A stretch of 64,000 nt of DNA, taken from positions 125,219 to 189,218 of the forward strand of contig KN884086.1 of assembly GCA_000934455.1 (NCBI GenBank). Direction: 5' to 3'. Positions within the stretch are counted from its first letter, which is position 1, and the number at the start of each line of letters is the position of its first letter. The translations under genes were made by a program, and so were the position numbers. Positions 47,896 through 60,980 of the stretch are shown here, one piece after another. Origin of the DNA: Apostichopus parvimensis (lineage: Eukaryota; Echinodermata; Holothuroidea; Aspidochirotida; Stichopodidae). Under the pieces are notes generated by a model, which was not told the DNA's origin, searched no databases, and saw only the letters and a program-made list of their open reading frames with translations.

Positions 47896-50800
47896 GTAAT
47901 TTGTAAAAACATTAACCAAATTTGATTTTCTATGATTTTTGTTTTACTTCATATAAGGAAGTATGTGTTGCAACCAATCCTTTAATTATTAACCTCAAAG
48001 CAGTTGGTAATTAGAACCCCTTGATCGCCCTGTATAACGTACATTTCAAGAAACGCGGAGCAAACCGAAAGTGTCAACACCTTGACGTTTGTCTGACCAG
48101 TTGAGTTCGGGCAAGCAATTTTAAGTCGATTCTGAAATCAAGATGGTGATCAGTTGGTGAGAAAATGCGTATATTTGGTGAGGTTTCCGTATTAAGCCAT
48201 CTTTCAGCAAAGTTTGTTTTCTATCAACTTATTACAAATTAAGTGTGCATTTTCTGTGAATTTCATGAATGTTCATCCAATAAAACTATACGCAAAAATC
48301 GGAATAAAAAATCTACTCAAGAACGGCATTATTGACATTGAAATTAACGATAAGGGTCAAAACATTTACGTTGCAATGAAATCTAACGTCACTAGAATGC
48401 CCAGCCTAGCCTCTTCACATCTAGGCCGAGTTATATTTGGTACAGAAAACGAAGCAAACGCTGATGAATGATGTGTTTTTAATGGGTGTAATTATAAGAC
48501 CTATCGCAGCTTTGATGACAGTTGCTCACTTAGTGAATGAGTACATGCTTTTACCAACCTAACTATTTTGGCCAGGCTAGAACACGTTTATTTTAATATT
48601 TTTCTGTGGATGTATGGATGAGTGTAACATGCACGGTAGGTATTAAGCGTTACATAGTTTTGTTTGAGTAGGCCTAGCCTTCACATTAACCTGGCAATAT
48701 CATTAATGTTAGACCCACGGCAATTGATAATCTATTGAGTAACCTTTATATTGCTTCATGATTTGCTGTGAGAAATATCGTTTGGTTAGACTGACTGAGT
48801 ATTTCGAACGGATGTTAGTTTCTGTGGCTCAATGCCACCTTGCGTAGCCAACGGAATATGAAATAAACTAGCAAAGACAAATTAAGACAATTATATCTGG
48901 AGGAACGTTGCCAATTACTATATTCGGCATGTGCAAATGGGAGTGTCAACATAAGAAAAAATGTTGTTAACTATTTTCTTACATTTTTCTAAAGGTATTC
49001 TTTAACTTTACCTGAGACATATTTGGCAATGAGTTCCACCTCTTTCATTCTACATCATGCACATTGAAATATTAAAAATTTATATTTGAGATATACTCCT
49101 AACAAAGCAGGGAATGAGTTCTATAAAAGCAAAGTTCAAAGACGAACGGTAACAGCATATTTAGAATTTATTTTGCTTTTCATACAATTTATATTCATAG
49201 CCATAAAAGTGGTTTGGAATATATCAATATTTCCCCAGGTATTATAACTCAAATTAATGTATTCATATGTAAAGCGATTTGTGAGTGAAATCTTTGGGTT
49301 GTTTCTATACAATGCATGGCGAAGTATTAATTTGATTAATGTTTAAGTTCAAACAAAACTGGATTAAGTTAACTATGTTGTATACTTTTTTATGTTATAT
49401 TCTTTAGAGTTGCTTATATATCTTAGTAAGCTATTTGAAGGTCATGTCGTCAAACGTTTGCTACATGACCTTATTTTGTATTCGTCCATTTTACCATTAT
49501 CATACTATATTTTTAATATCGTTAATCTAAAGGTCATAGTAAGTCTACTAATTGAGATAGTAACAGATATAAGTCTTTTTTCCGTTCTGTTGTGAAAGTG
49601 TTGTATGCAGAGTTTCGTTACATAACCCAGAGTCATCATTCTTTAGATAAATGATATATACATCCAAGTAATCATTGTCATTATTACTACTATTCTTTTA
49701 AGATATTTGTGTCTATTTCCAGGTGAAATACTACTCCGACATTTTTCTCTTGTTTGACGTGTTTCTGGTATTTATAAGGGAAATTTTTAGGCTGGATAAG
49801 CGCTTCAATAAAGGAAAATGTTGTAATACCATCGCAATTGACCCCTATTCTCCATTGTAAGAGACATGTTTTCTTTTTTGCTTCCAAATTCTCATCCCCA
49901 TTATACCCAACCTCTTAGTACCTGACCTTGAACATGCTTACCGATTTGTAATAAACGAAAAAAAGACCCTTTAGATGTACGTGTAGCTAAGACTGCAAAT
50001 TACTTTCAACAACGCCTTAATCGCCCAAGTCATGATAGCAAACTGCAAAATATATCACTTGTCGAAATCGTTTAATTCTAAAATACAACATCTTGTTCGC
50101 ATCGCAATGGCTAGTTTGTTAATTTGAATGACAATTATCCTTGATATAACGAGTTATCATTAAAACTGACGTTATTTGGTGACATATTTGTTGAATATGC
50201 ATACTTTGTATGACTTAGTTGATCGCCGAAATTGTATACACATCTGAGGCCATTGCGAATTCAGGCGGTTGATTCTTCAAGGTTCTTTGTGGATTTACTC
50301 TTCATGTTCACGAACAAATGTGGTTTCGGTAACAGTTTAGGCACTCTCATGAACGTGTCATGAATGATGAATAACACTTTATATTGCCATTTGTTCGCCT
50401 TATTTCACAGTTTGTGATTTTTGTTCTGTACATTCCTCCCTATCAAGCATTTTATAGCTTAAAGGAGTACACGTGTTATAGGATAAAATCCTCAACCTTA
50501 TCATTTTGAAGATGTTCGACCTCCAGTATTGCATTCGTACAGCAACATTACGAAAATTCAAAATGTCTAACGTCACTAAGCCTAAACAAATTGATTGTTT
50601 CGAGGTCACATTAACTAAATAAATGCTGCTACATAATATTACTTTTTGATGGTTTAAACATATTATTATATCTAGTGAATAAGGTGAATGAATATTTGGT
50701 TACTTTAATCATGACCACAAATTTCAATGATGTCTGTACTCCGACAATTGGTGGAGTATAAATATGATAAGAGACACTGCAGTTTGTACATTATAAGAAT

Positions 50801-53800
50801 ATACACATTTATCAGTCGCTTTGTGCCATGGCCATCATTTCACAAGCACCGCTTTTGACTTCTATGAACCCACTCAATGTCAGAGAAATTGGATTTGCAT
50901 TGGACTATTGTAGATAATGATGTTGAGTACAACGAGACACAACTAAAAATCAAGAATGACAAAAGTGGAACATGGAATATTTCTACTACTATTCTCTTCG
51001 TATCATAAAATACATTGTGTTATCAAAATCAGACATTTGTCTGTAATGAAAAGAAAGATGGGCAGATGGTGACAAATGCTAAATTCAACCCAGTAAGTTT
51101 CAAGAGGTTATAGACTCTCGTTTTCTATGATTTCCCTATTCTTTAAGATTGATTTGCTGAAGGTATCGTTACTTACAACCACGCTATACAAAGATATTGC
51201 CATCTATCGTACTTGAAATATACAGAATAAGTCGAAGAAAATCGTCAACAACTGTTATGACTAGTAAACACATATTTTTTTGAAAACATCCTTTGTCCGA
51301 TGGACTTTGACAGTACGATAGACTGCCTAAGAATAAAGCAAACATGTATAATGGTGATTACACCTAAGAAAACTATATCACCGGCGCAAGCACAGGAGTT
51401 CAAAGGTAGAGTGCAAGGCGGGGGGGGGGGGGGGAGGGGGGGGGGGGGGGGGTCCATATTTACTGCGACTGATTAAGGAAAAGGGTGTGAACATTTTTGG
51501 AAGGGCAAGAGGCGAATGAATGGTGTTACAACGAAGGGGGACTGAAATGGAGTCATTGAAATCGACTACTATGTAGGGTGGCACTGGAGGTTCTCCCCCA
51601 GACAAAATAAAATAGTAAACAAATGTTATACTGCACTGGAATTGAGGCCGTGTACTCTGTAGGGGGCTTGAGGGTCTTAACTCAGTTTGTTTTATTTGTA
51701 CGTCAAATTGTGGATTCTGAGGCAAATTTAGACTTAAACCTGGGTCTAGTAGCCATTAACACATGGTTCAGCTAATACAGTATTTGTGTGATTTTGAAAC
51801 CAAAAGGGAGGGGGGTGGGGGTACACCAGTAGTAGTAAAAAAATCACGGCGGTATGCAAATCTCTCCCGACTGAACCAGTTTCCTACTTCTGGTCTTAAC
51901 CCAAGTTAGTACAGGAATTTCAGACATTTTCGTAAAAAGGTGTGAACTTTCACTCGATACTCAAACCTGGTACAGAAACTACTGTTCATGTCTTGTAAAA
52001 CATGTTACAGTGTTACGAACATAAAGTATAGTAATTACTGATGCAAGGTTGTGGGACATGAGCAGTAGTTGCTGTACCAACCATTTAGTGCGAGTTCATT
52101 AATACTCGATTCTAAAATGAAGTCGTGTCCAGTCGTTTTATGCTATAAATAGGCCTATTGATATACTCGAATATGACCTTTCTTCGTTCTCGACACGGCG
52201 AATTGACGTAATTTAAAGAGAGGTGTGGACTGGAAGCAAGTGGTACCGTACCTTCTTTACTGTTACCGTGTTACATACACAAAGTACTAATTACTGATAC
52301 ACGTTGTACCAGCTATGAGTATTGACTGGAACTTAAGCTTTATATTATTGGGGACAGATTGCATACCTGGATCAACCCTTTCTCCAGTGACTGCTGCCAA
52401 AATAATACTTAAGTAATGTTCATCAGAAGCTTAGAATTGGAAGAGGTTTGACTTACCCAACAACACAATACTTTGAGGGTTCGAGGGTTTACGGTCAAAG
52501 ATACCATTCATCAGACGTTTGTGGTAGCTAATATCTCATGATCATGTCAGCATTCTTTAATAACAAATCTTAAAAATGTTTTTGTTTATTTTGTTTTTCA
52601 GAAAACTCTGATGAAGAAAATAAAAACAACCTAATAGTAATATTTTCGGGGGCAGCAGCGGTGGTAGTGATAATTTTGATAATTACGCTTTTTGATTTCT
52701 TTCTCCGGTACTATTATAAAAAAGGTATTTAACTGATCTTTTTTATATATTTAATACCTTAAAATATTTCTCCCTAATACATTGACAGTCAAGAATACAC
52801 TCTTTGTATACATCCAATTTATTCTCTCAGCACCGGAATCTCTGTCCACCAAAACAAATGGCAAAGTATATATTTTTTCAATACAGAGCATTCGCATGAT
52901 ATTTGATATTTTAAGGGTTATGTTTACAGTTTCGAAGTTGTTATTGATTTTAGCTATGCCCTTAGGTTGAAACTGATGTACAGAGCTAACTAAGTATATG
53001 TTGTAAGCACATTGAGACCGCAATTTTAAATGAATATTTATTATTTGAAAATAAGAAAAATTTGTTGTTAAGTGTAACATCGTTCTTATACATACGTGCA
53101 CTTTTCACTTTCAAATACATGGTAGCTATTATTACAGTTAATTGACCATTACATCAGTTTGTTGGCATTGCTCACCAATTATATTTGATTTTGCGGTAAC
53201 AATCCAATTCATGTGACATTGTGTAGCGAGCTTATCATGTGTGATAGGTCTTAACCCGACTGTTAGCCATTGTCCCTGTACAGAGACCCATAAAGTAACA
53301 AGTTTGTGCTAGATTGTGTTAATTTCCAATAGTCAAATGTAAATATCATTTTTCTGTATTTATGTATGTGCCAAAAGTTCTATCTATCTATCTATCTTCT
53401 GTATTTATGTATGTGCCAAAAGTTGCTATAATAAAACATTCTTTACAGACAAACGATATCCAATAATTTCTGGTTAACAATTTGAATAAATTTGTTGATA
53501 TCTGTTTGATAGTGGTATTTTTTTTAATTTTTTGTTTTGCTAAAAACCTATTTGAAACACAGGAATGAAAGATGCATCAACACCGATAGATACGTCTATG
53601 AAAAGTTTAAAGCAGATTTATATTCCCTATGGAGAATATTGGTGTGGCGAAAGTCAGTACGAAGTAACGTACACAGACAAAAGAAACAAACTGAAGGTGA
53701 ATACTGTAGATGAACTACTTGCGGCATTAACCAAAAACCCTAAGGATAAACGTGTGTTATTTATTGGCGAGTCTGGTATTGGCAAGTCACGTTTATTTCG

Positions 53801-56366
53801 AACCATAGCAAAGAAGTGGATGGATGGAGAAATTCTGCAAGATGAGATTTTGATATACCTCCAACTTGAGCATATGTGTATAGATTCTAACATATTAGAG
53901 GCACTGCAGGCTACGTTGAAACATGACAAGAATTCGATTACAGTGGATACCCTACGTATGAAATTACAAAACGAAAAGAGCATTGTCATGTTAGATGGTA
54001 TTAGCAAGATGGGTAGGTTTCAAAATACTACACAGAATAATGATAAAAAGAACGAATTGACTGTGAAAAAGCTCTTTTCGGGTGACGAAAATACATACAA
54101 AAATATGAAAATCTGGATAACCTGCCTTAGCCAAAACGATGCCGAATCGTTTATTGGAGGCCCTGTAGAAAGTAATATCAAGGTAAACTTTCTCGGATTT
54201 GACAATCCTCAGAGAGATAGATTCTTTGCAAGATGTTTGCCTGTGAATGGGAATTCTATAAACGAGATTGCAAATGCTTGGCAAGATTATATTAAAGACA
54301 ATCCTAATGACAACTTTGGTGGTAGATATTCATCTCCATTACTTGCTCAGTTGTTTGCCAGGTATTATTCACAGACAGACACCATTAAGCATTTGATGAA
54401 ATTCACGAAGTCCAAATGGAATGATTTTGAGAAAGTTGATAACTTTCATCTATTAGTATGTTTACTGGAGATATTCTTTCAAGATAGGGATGAATACGAG
54501 GAACAAGCTAACACGTTTCAGCAGAAGCAGTTGGTGTTGAGGCATAGTACAGATGATTATTTCCAAGAAGCAACACTACACTTGTGGCAGGTTCTCAAAG
54601 AGACTGAAGTAAGTATTTATTAATACATACTTTAGTTAGTTACAGGAAGGAGATGGCAAATTACGCAACAATGTTACTAAAATGTTGCACAGTGTGTGTT
54701 AGTTCGAGGTGGGATGGTATTAAAGAGTCAGCCAAAATAGCACGGACGGAGATAGGATTGAGGTGATATTCAATGCATTTAATTTTCGTGAATGAACGTA
54801 TTTGGGGCGTAATGGACATGTGTACGTATGAAACCAATGTGTCACGAAACTCTCGGAAACTGTTTAACCGGTGAGGTCGATGAACTTCAAACGATGTGTA
54901 CCTTGTAATGTGATTGGTGGTTTCCGTTACTTATTCGAGTTTGAAGACGGATTCCAAAGGTCAATAATGTCGATAACTGTATTTTTCTCTTAAACATACC
55001 TGCCAAAACTTACAAAAGTCCGAAAACCTCCAACTCATTTAGTTTATTGATCCCTCAGTATAAAAACGTATCTCGCCTTCTTCCAATATAATTAAAACGT
55101 TATGCGTGTGTCTCGGCAGAATATGTAGGGCTCTCGTACTTATGACGGCATAACTTAAAAATCAGAGTTTTAATATAAAACTCCATGAAATAGTCATGAA
55201 TTCAAAGTAAACAGTTGTATCGCAAACTAAATCTAAGCAGTAAGGATAATGTCGGTTTTACTTTCTAATTGAGTTTGTTAGGTCGTGACTAGATTGTAGT
55301 AAAATCAGATAAACATATAACTTGATATTGACAAGAAATGTGCGTTGACATCAGTGAAATCATTCAGATATTATTTTATTATTTTGCTCAACTTGAAGTC
55401 GGTAACAATATAGATAAACAAAAATAGATATAACTTTCTTTGAAATTGATGCAGGATTAACAAATTTGCATATATGTTTCTTTTTATTTTGCTAAACAAG
55501 CTGAGACCTTGAATTTCTTGCCTTAATCGAGCTTTCCAACCGGTGCGATGCACTGTGTACAGTTAGCTTAACGCGTTGACTTAGAGGATAACATAGGAAA
55601 TTATGCTCTATGTCATTCATACTAACAGAGAAATCTCAAAACTCTGGAGGTTTACGGTGATATTCCTGTCAAACTGATGAAATATTCACCAACGATCGAT
55701 GAGCAGGTGGTGTTTCCGAACATTCGTTTTTCAGACGACTTTAATGATAAAACGTCTTTACTTGCTTTGACTGCACTTCAAAAATGTAAAAAAGTAAAGT
55801 AAGTATTATTCAATTATATCTATCTATCCATCCATCCATCCATCCATCCATCCGTCCGTCCATCCATCCATCCATCCATCCATCCATCCATCCATCCATC
55901 CATCCATCCATCTATACATCTATCTATCTATCGATCTATCTATCTATCTATCTATCGATCTATCTATCTATCGATCCGTCTGTCCATCCAATCTCCATCC
56001 ATCCATCCATTATTTGATCATGTCATCAATCCATCCATCTATCGATCCATCCGTCTATCCATGATTTGATCATGTCATCAATCCATCCATCGATCCATCC
56101 ATCCATCCATCCATCGATCCCTCTATCCATCCATCCATCCGTCCGCCCATTCATCCATCTTTTCATTTGGATGGATGGATGGATGGATGGATGGATGGAT
56201 GGATGGATGGATGGATGGATGGATGGATGGATGGATGGATGGATGGATGGAAATGCAATTGCAAACATTATTTGTAAAACGACGGCCCTGTTTTTTCTTC
56301 TTTGTCAGGTTTTCAAACATAACACTTTACAAGGAAACCACCTCCCAGCAGACTGGCGGTCCTTAA
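47853..56366 (+). CDS. Gene C: TM-NACHT-LRR-like receptor with Ig loss
   Basis: Exons are 47853-47895 (signal, [14 protein letters not shown]), 52602-52724 (membrane), 53563-54608 (NACHT), 55629-55798 (LRR-like) and 56309-56366 (tail ending QQTGGP, TAA). Joined directly they total 1440 nt, or 479 aa, in one frame, because the signal and membrane exons share phase 1. An Ig exon homologous to gene B domain 2 survives only as a broken copy near 50880-51092, and no domain-1 exon was found. Walker A is GESGIGKS and Walker B is [13 protein letters not shown]-like box lies at 47781. The intron before the tail contains a long TCCA/TGGA microsatellite. The gene could make an Ig-less membrane NTPase, or it could be decaying; the intact NTPase exon argues against simple decay. 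Confidence 0.7.
47896..50879 (+). other. Gene C first intron
   Basis: About 3 kb where family order predicts Ig domain 1. No C-W-C exon was found. An 85-codon frame at 48214-48471 is unrelated to Ig and unassigned. Confidence 0.45.
50880..51092 (+). pseudogene. Gene C broken Ig domain-2 exon
   Basis: The stretch [11 protein letters not shown] matches DTWNISTTVLF of gene B domain 2 at both protein and DNA level. An in-frame TAA follows shortly (FVS then stop). Past it, the frame continues as [17 protein letters not shown] to a GTAAGT donor, keeping the F-strand cysteine region. The upstream half is degraded. It is a host Ig exon that can no longer be read through. Confidence 0.6.
51420..51452. 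repeat. Long G tract in gene C intron
   Basis: About 31 G with one A. Similar G or C runs occur at 11485, 11780, 12779, 20311, 20578, 28500, 38015, 42440 and 62912. Confidence 0.8.
52602..52724 (+). CDS. Gene C transmembrane exon
   Basis: This 123-nt phase 1-1 exon opens [10 protein letters not shown]. It has a hydrophobic stretch ([20 protein letters not shown]) and a basic end (RYYYKK). It follows TTTTTCAG and precedes GTATTT. Confidence 0.75.
53357..53425. repeat. Direct duplication around a TATC repeat
   Basis: TTCTGTATTTATGTATGTGC plus CAAAAGTT occurs twice, separated by a short CTAT run, just upstream of the gene C NACHT exon. Confidence 0.75.
53563..54608 (+). CDS. Gene C NACHT-type NTPase exon
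   Basis: This 1046-nt exon (phase 1 to 0) begins [16 protein letters not shown]. It has Walker [16 protein letters not shown], Walker [17 protein letters not shown], the [12 protein letters not shown] block and [12 protein letters not shown]. It is shorter than A and B between the NACHT core and the helical part. The donor GTAAGT follows GAA. Confidence 0.85.
55629..55798 (+). CDS. Gene C LRR-like exon
   Basis: This 170-nt exon (phase 0 to 2) follows ACTAACAG. It reads [20 protein letters not shown] and ends before GTAAGT, matching the family exon that follows NACHT in A and B. Confidence 0.7.
55816..56250. repeat. TCCA/TATC then TGGA microsatellite, inverted
   Basis: A long (TCCA)n and (TATC)n tract is followed directly by about 80 bp of (TGGA)n, so the two parts can pair. 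A 27-bp unit containing TTTGATCATGTCATCAATCC is duplicated inside. It fills the gene C intron before the terminal exon. Confidence 0.85.
56309..56366 (+). CDS. Gene C terminal exon
   Basis: The phase 2 acceptor TTTGTCAG is followed by [19 protein letters not shown] and TAA. It lies about 58 nt beyond the end of the TGGA microsatellite. Confidence 0.5.
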
Positions 56367-57540
56367 TTTAAATGGAGTGACAGAAGAAATAAGGTACATA
56401 AACTAACATAGAAACAAAAAGTATCAAATTGACCAGGATTAACACACACCTCCGAGGGTGACATTGCAAGAAATGTATTCATGACATATATGATATCTGC
56501 TTTAAGTTTGATTTAATGTTAATTTTAGCAATCAAGGATTAAAGATTCGTTGCTAAGGAATTGTTTTTGTTTATATTTGCTACTATATCATGTATGCGAA
56601 TTTCTTTCAGCTATATGTTACTGATTTACTCTGTACACACTTAATGTGTACCACCAGGGTTGTTGTCTTTACTCAACTTGAAAGATCAGGATTAATCCAA
56701 ATACTTAGATGGATTTGTAAGATTTGAGTGGACAAAAATCCATGAGGTGGTTTTGTGGCAGTCTGAACTAGCCAGAACACAAACCAAAAATATATATAAT
56801 TCGTTTCAGCATTTAAATTTATTTAAGCATTTACTATGTTTCCAAGACATTTGCCTCATTTGTGCTGAAGTGACCCTTGATCCTTGCGAAATGTAGAGAA
56901 TTCCCGATACTCACTAAGGTGGATTTTCAGCACTTACATTTGTAGCGAAAGTGTATAAAAGAATGTTAGACTATGACATATATTGACCTCGAATGACATA
57001 TTTCTAAAATATAGACGACATATGACTTATTACAGTTACCTTTGCATGACATCCATGTTTCAAAATGGGAGTTGTGTTTACCAAAAAACTTATATTTTTA
57101 TTGAATTAAATTAGCACTACAGGTACCTTCTCAAACCAGGTCAGGGTCCTGAATTTAATTAGGTGGATGTACGTGAAAGTCATGAAGTACATCGAAGCTG
57201 CTTATTTTAAGGACATAGGTTTACCAAGTTTCCAGATGACCGATGCTGACCGTGAAAGAAATTATAATTCCACACCATGCAGTTCGTTGATTATATTATT
57301 AGATTGTTATGTAGGCTTTACTTTTGCATTATTATTTTGATAGATTTCCAATAATGACCGCTGTTGAACTTGAATGAACTTTTACCTGAATAATAAGCAA
57401 TTGGGAGCTCCAACTGTCATATCGTGCTATATTGCGCTTGCTTTGTACTGTTTACCTATCTCCAAAGTGTGTTTGTATAAGGCTATAACATATCTCTGTC
57501 TATGTGCTAGTTGTGAAATATACTTCACAATATCTCTTTG
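56367..57540. other. No gene seen
   Basis: Gene C 3' flank up to the nested LINEs. Confidence 0.5.
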
Positions 57541-59720
57541 TCTAGAATGCATCGTGTGAGTATTGGATCGGTCGTGTCGGTGACTGTGGCACTTGATTGC
57601 GGCATCCCACAAGGTTAAGTTCTGGTACCGGTCTTATTTAGACTACACACGACCCCCTTGAAGACATTTTAATCCGTTAAAGGTTTAACGATATGTTGTA
57701 AGCCGGCGACACCCAACTGTATGTCACTTGTTAGAGTGGTGTAGTCCCCGTCGATCAAATTGAGTCCTGCATTAGTAATATCCGGCAGTGGATGCGTGCT
57801 AATATGCTAGCCCTAAATGATGACAAAACTGAAATGATACTATTCTCATCAAAATTTAGTGACAGAGATTCTGCTTCTATACTTGTGGCATACGGATTGG
57901 TGGTATCAGTATTACAGTTCGTAATTTGGTGTAACATTCGATGATTCTGGTAGCATGTCGACTGATGTGGCACATATATGTAGGTCAATCTCATATGCTA
58001 TTGCCTAAATTGCCTAAATTGGACATATCCTTGATCAAAATTCTTCCATTGAATTAATTCATGCCTTCGATACATCTCGATTGCAACAGTTTGCTTTTTG
58101 GCCTTCCTTTGTATCAAATTCAAAACTTCAATTGTGCAAAACTCCGCTCTTGGCCTAGTAACCAAAACCAAAGCGTCAAATTACCCCTGTCTTGCAAGAC
58201 CTACACTCGCTTTAAGTAAGTAAGTAAGTACAACTTTATTGCTCCATAAAATCGGAAATTTTGATACTCGCACATTATAAGAAATACAAAAATATATATA
58301 AAACTATATTTACATTTACAATTAATAACTAAAGAAGGTAAGATCAATTTAAATAGTTAAAGACAGAGAGCCTACCCATCCAAGGACTAGGCACTAACGA
58401 CTAACGACTCAAATTGCTGTTGTATTTTTTTTTGCACGAGGGATAAATGAATTGCGGTGTCGGTTAGTCTTAAGTTGAGGAAGTCTTAGTCTACCAATGC
58501 CCCTATATATTAATCTATCCTGGAGTTGAACATGAAATGGGTGATTACACTCGTCCCAAACGGAGTTGAGCTTGGACTGTAGAAGACACTGGTAGACAAA
58601 ATCAACAGCAGACTGAGACCCCCTACTGATATTTCAGCTCTTTTATTAATGATGTTGTCAACACGATCCCTTTCTGTCTTACTAACGTTACCACCCCAAC
58701 AAATGAGGCAGTATCTCCAAGCTCCACATATGGTACCATTGTAGAACATATCTAAAATTTCCGTTCGCACATTGAAAAGTGACATTTTTCTCAGACAATA
58801 TAATCTCGAATTCAACTTTCTAACCAGGACGTCAACATGATCCGTACAAGTCAATTTATCATTGAAAACCACTCACAGATATTTATAAGTAGACACACGT
58901 TCTACCTCATTCTCTTTAATAATTACAGGCAGTGGTGGAATAACATTATGTCTAAAGGCGATGGCCATTTCTTTTGTTTTAGAGACATTTAATTTTAAAA
59001 AGTTAGAGCCACAGTATAGTCCACGAATTATTGCATTTGGCGTAAGTATGCCCTATCATCATTTCCATGAATGAGTCAAGCCATGGCGGTATCATCGGCA
59101 AACTTGATGAGAGGGCACCCCTTCGACAGAGATCTACAATCAGACGTGTATAATGTGAAAAGAAAAGGAGCCAGGACAGTCCCTTGAGGGGCCCCTTTAT
59201 TGGACATAATAGCATCTGAACGGCAGGTGGGACTAAGTTTCACAAACTGTGTACGGTTAGTAAGATACGACAACATACGAAAATGTAATCCACAAAAGGC
59301 TTGAAAAGGGCACACAATTAGGAGAGAAAGTGCGAGTTGTGTCGCCACTAGTTTAGCGCCACCAAGATGGAGTCCATACCAGCAGCGGAATGAATATAAA
59401 ATTATAAGTCTTTCATTCAAAATCTTTACATGTCATGACACCGGCTTATCTGGCAGAATTACTGATCATAGGCAGTAGTGGGTGCACCCTACGCTCAAAA
59501 AAATATAGTCTCCACCAACCTATCGGAAATACCAAGTTCTGCAGCGATAGGGCGTTCCATGTTTGCGCGCAACGTTTGTGGAATACCTTACCACAGTCTC
59601 TTTGTGCATTTGGTAATTTTCAAACTTTCAAGTCTAATCTCAAACCTTCCTGTTTGCTAAGTACTTTAATTAGTAGAGGTATTTCTCTGCATTTTTTTAA
59701 AGCACTTTGAGATATTCGTT
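57541..59720 (+). mobile_element. LINE (L2/CR1-like), interrupted by another LINE
   Basis: It runs HRVSIGSVVSVTVALDCGIP (the PQG block), RQWMRANMLALNDDKTEM, then after the insertion SPYQQRNEYKIISLSFKIF, TPAYLAELL and DRAFHVCAQRLWNTLPQSL, in family order. The middle (about 58213-59345) is an opposite-strand LINE. Confidence 0.7.
58213..59345 (-). mobile_element. LINE (Rex1/CR1-like) inserted in another LINE
   Basis: Minus-strand blocks are YLTNRTQFVKLS, GAPQGTVLAPFLFTLYTSDC, LIKFADDTAMA and the later MVFNDKLTCTDHVDVLVRKL. The 3' end carries a TTAC tetramer tail (58213-58230), as expected of target-primed insertion. It is 5' truncated. Confidence 0.7.
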
Positions 59721-60689
59721 ATGTAAGGCGATAAATGTTTATTTTTATTATTATTTAGTTTCGTTCTAATGTAATAAAATACATTTTGGATTTTTTGAGG
59801 GGATTGTTAGGAGATTGTAGTGAAATTAATTGGCATCGATGTTGTATGCACTATTCAAAAGCATTTGGGTAAAATTGACACGCACGTTTACTTTTACATA
59901 ACAGCTAACAGCTCTAAGTAAAATAAATCATTCTTACGTTAAATACACATTGTTAGTATAAGGCTAAGCTTATAAGAAGATGTATACCATACTTGTTCTA
60001 AGTAATACTTCTTTAAAACTACCCCAGTAATTGCAATATCCATATGACTAAACATTTGAAACGATATCACGCCAAAAAAATACACAATCATAACACTTGT
60101 ATTCTGAATTAAACCTTGTTTATTAATCACGAACCCAGTGGAATAAAATCATAAACATACGTATTTTTCTTATACCTGGTGAATAGAGGTGGTAGTTTGA
60201 AAATATGTAAGGACAAGCACTGTAACATTAAAGCTTCAATCAACTTCCACTTGCAAGCAAGATAAGCTTAGACGACCTTTACACGTTGAAATTGGATCGA
60301 CTCTAATCATTAGCTTTCGAGGCACGCCCTGCAGAGGTGCAATTTCGTTTTGATCATAACTAGTTCCGCAAATCATGAAAAGCAGCAGTCTGTGACTGAG
60401 CTGATAATCCCTTTAAGGTATATATGACGGACACATCATGGCAAAGTATACGCGTGTTGCCTAATTTACATATAATGTGAAATATTTGAGCTAACATGAC
60501 TTTTAAAAATCCCAACTACATCATTATAGCAACGAAATCTTGCTCACTGTTTGCCATCAATACACACGTCTCATCGTCAACCAGTCGTCATTTAAACGTA
60601 TTTTAGTTCATGTCAACTAAACTGAGTTTAAACTTGAGAGTCAGTAAAGTTGTATCTAAGTCTCCGATATAGAATATACTGGATTTTTT
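59721..60689. other. No gene seen
   Basis: AT-rich spacer between two LINE fragments. Confidence 0.5.
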
Positions 60690-60980
60690 CTTGGGATTAC
60701 TTCTGTACGTTCATCGCGTGGAGACGATGCAAATATCATTAACGTTAATAATAAAAAGAAGTGGACCTAATATAGACCCTTGAGGAACTCCTCACTTAAC
60801 TGAACGATTATCAGAATTGATTCCAGAAAAGGAAACGTACTGTTGCCTGTTAAAAAAAAACTTGAAATGAGAGAAAGAGCTAGACTAAGTCCTCTTAAAC
60901 CGTAATGTGATAATTTCCTCAGAAGAATACGATGATCGATGGTATCGAATGCTTTGGAAAAGTTACAGATGAAAACCATG
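60690..60980 (-). mobile_element. LINE reverse-transcriptase fragment
   Basis: FSKAFDTIDHRILLRKLSHY and then VPQGSILGPLLFIINVNDI are consecutive RT blocks, read in two frames. Confidence 0.65.

Noticed and set aside
48214-48471. 85-codon frame in gene C first intron
   Set aside because: No Ig pattern, no signal peptide, no splice context and no family I recognise.
56026-56371. Open frames of SIHPSIHP or WMDGWMDG repeats
   Set aside because: They are translations of the tetranucleotide microsatellite, not proteins.
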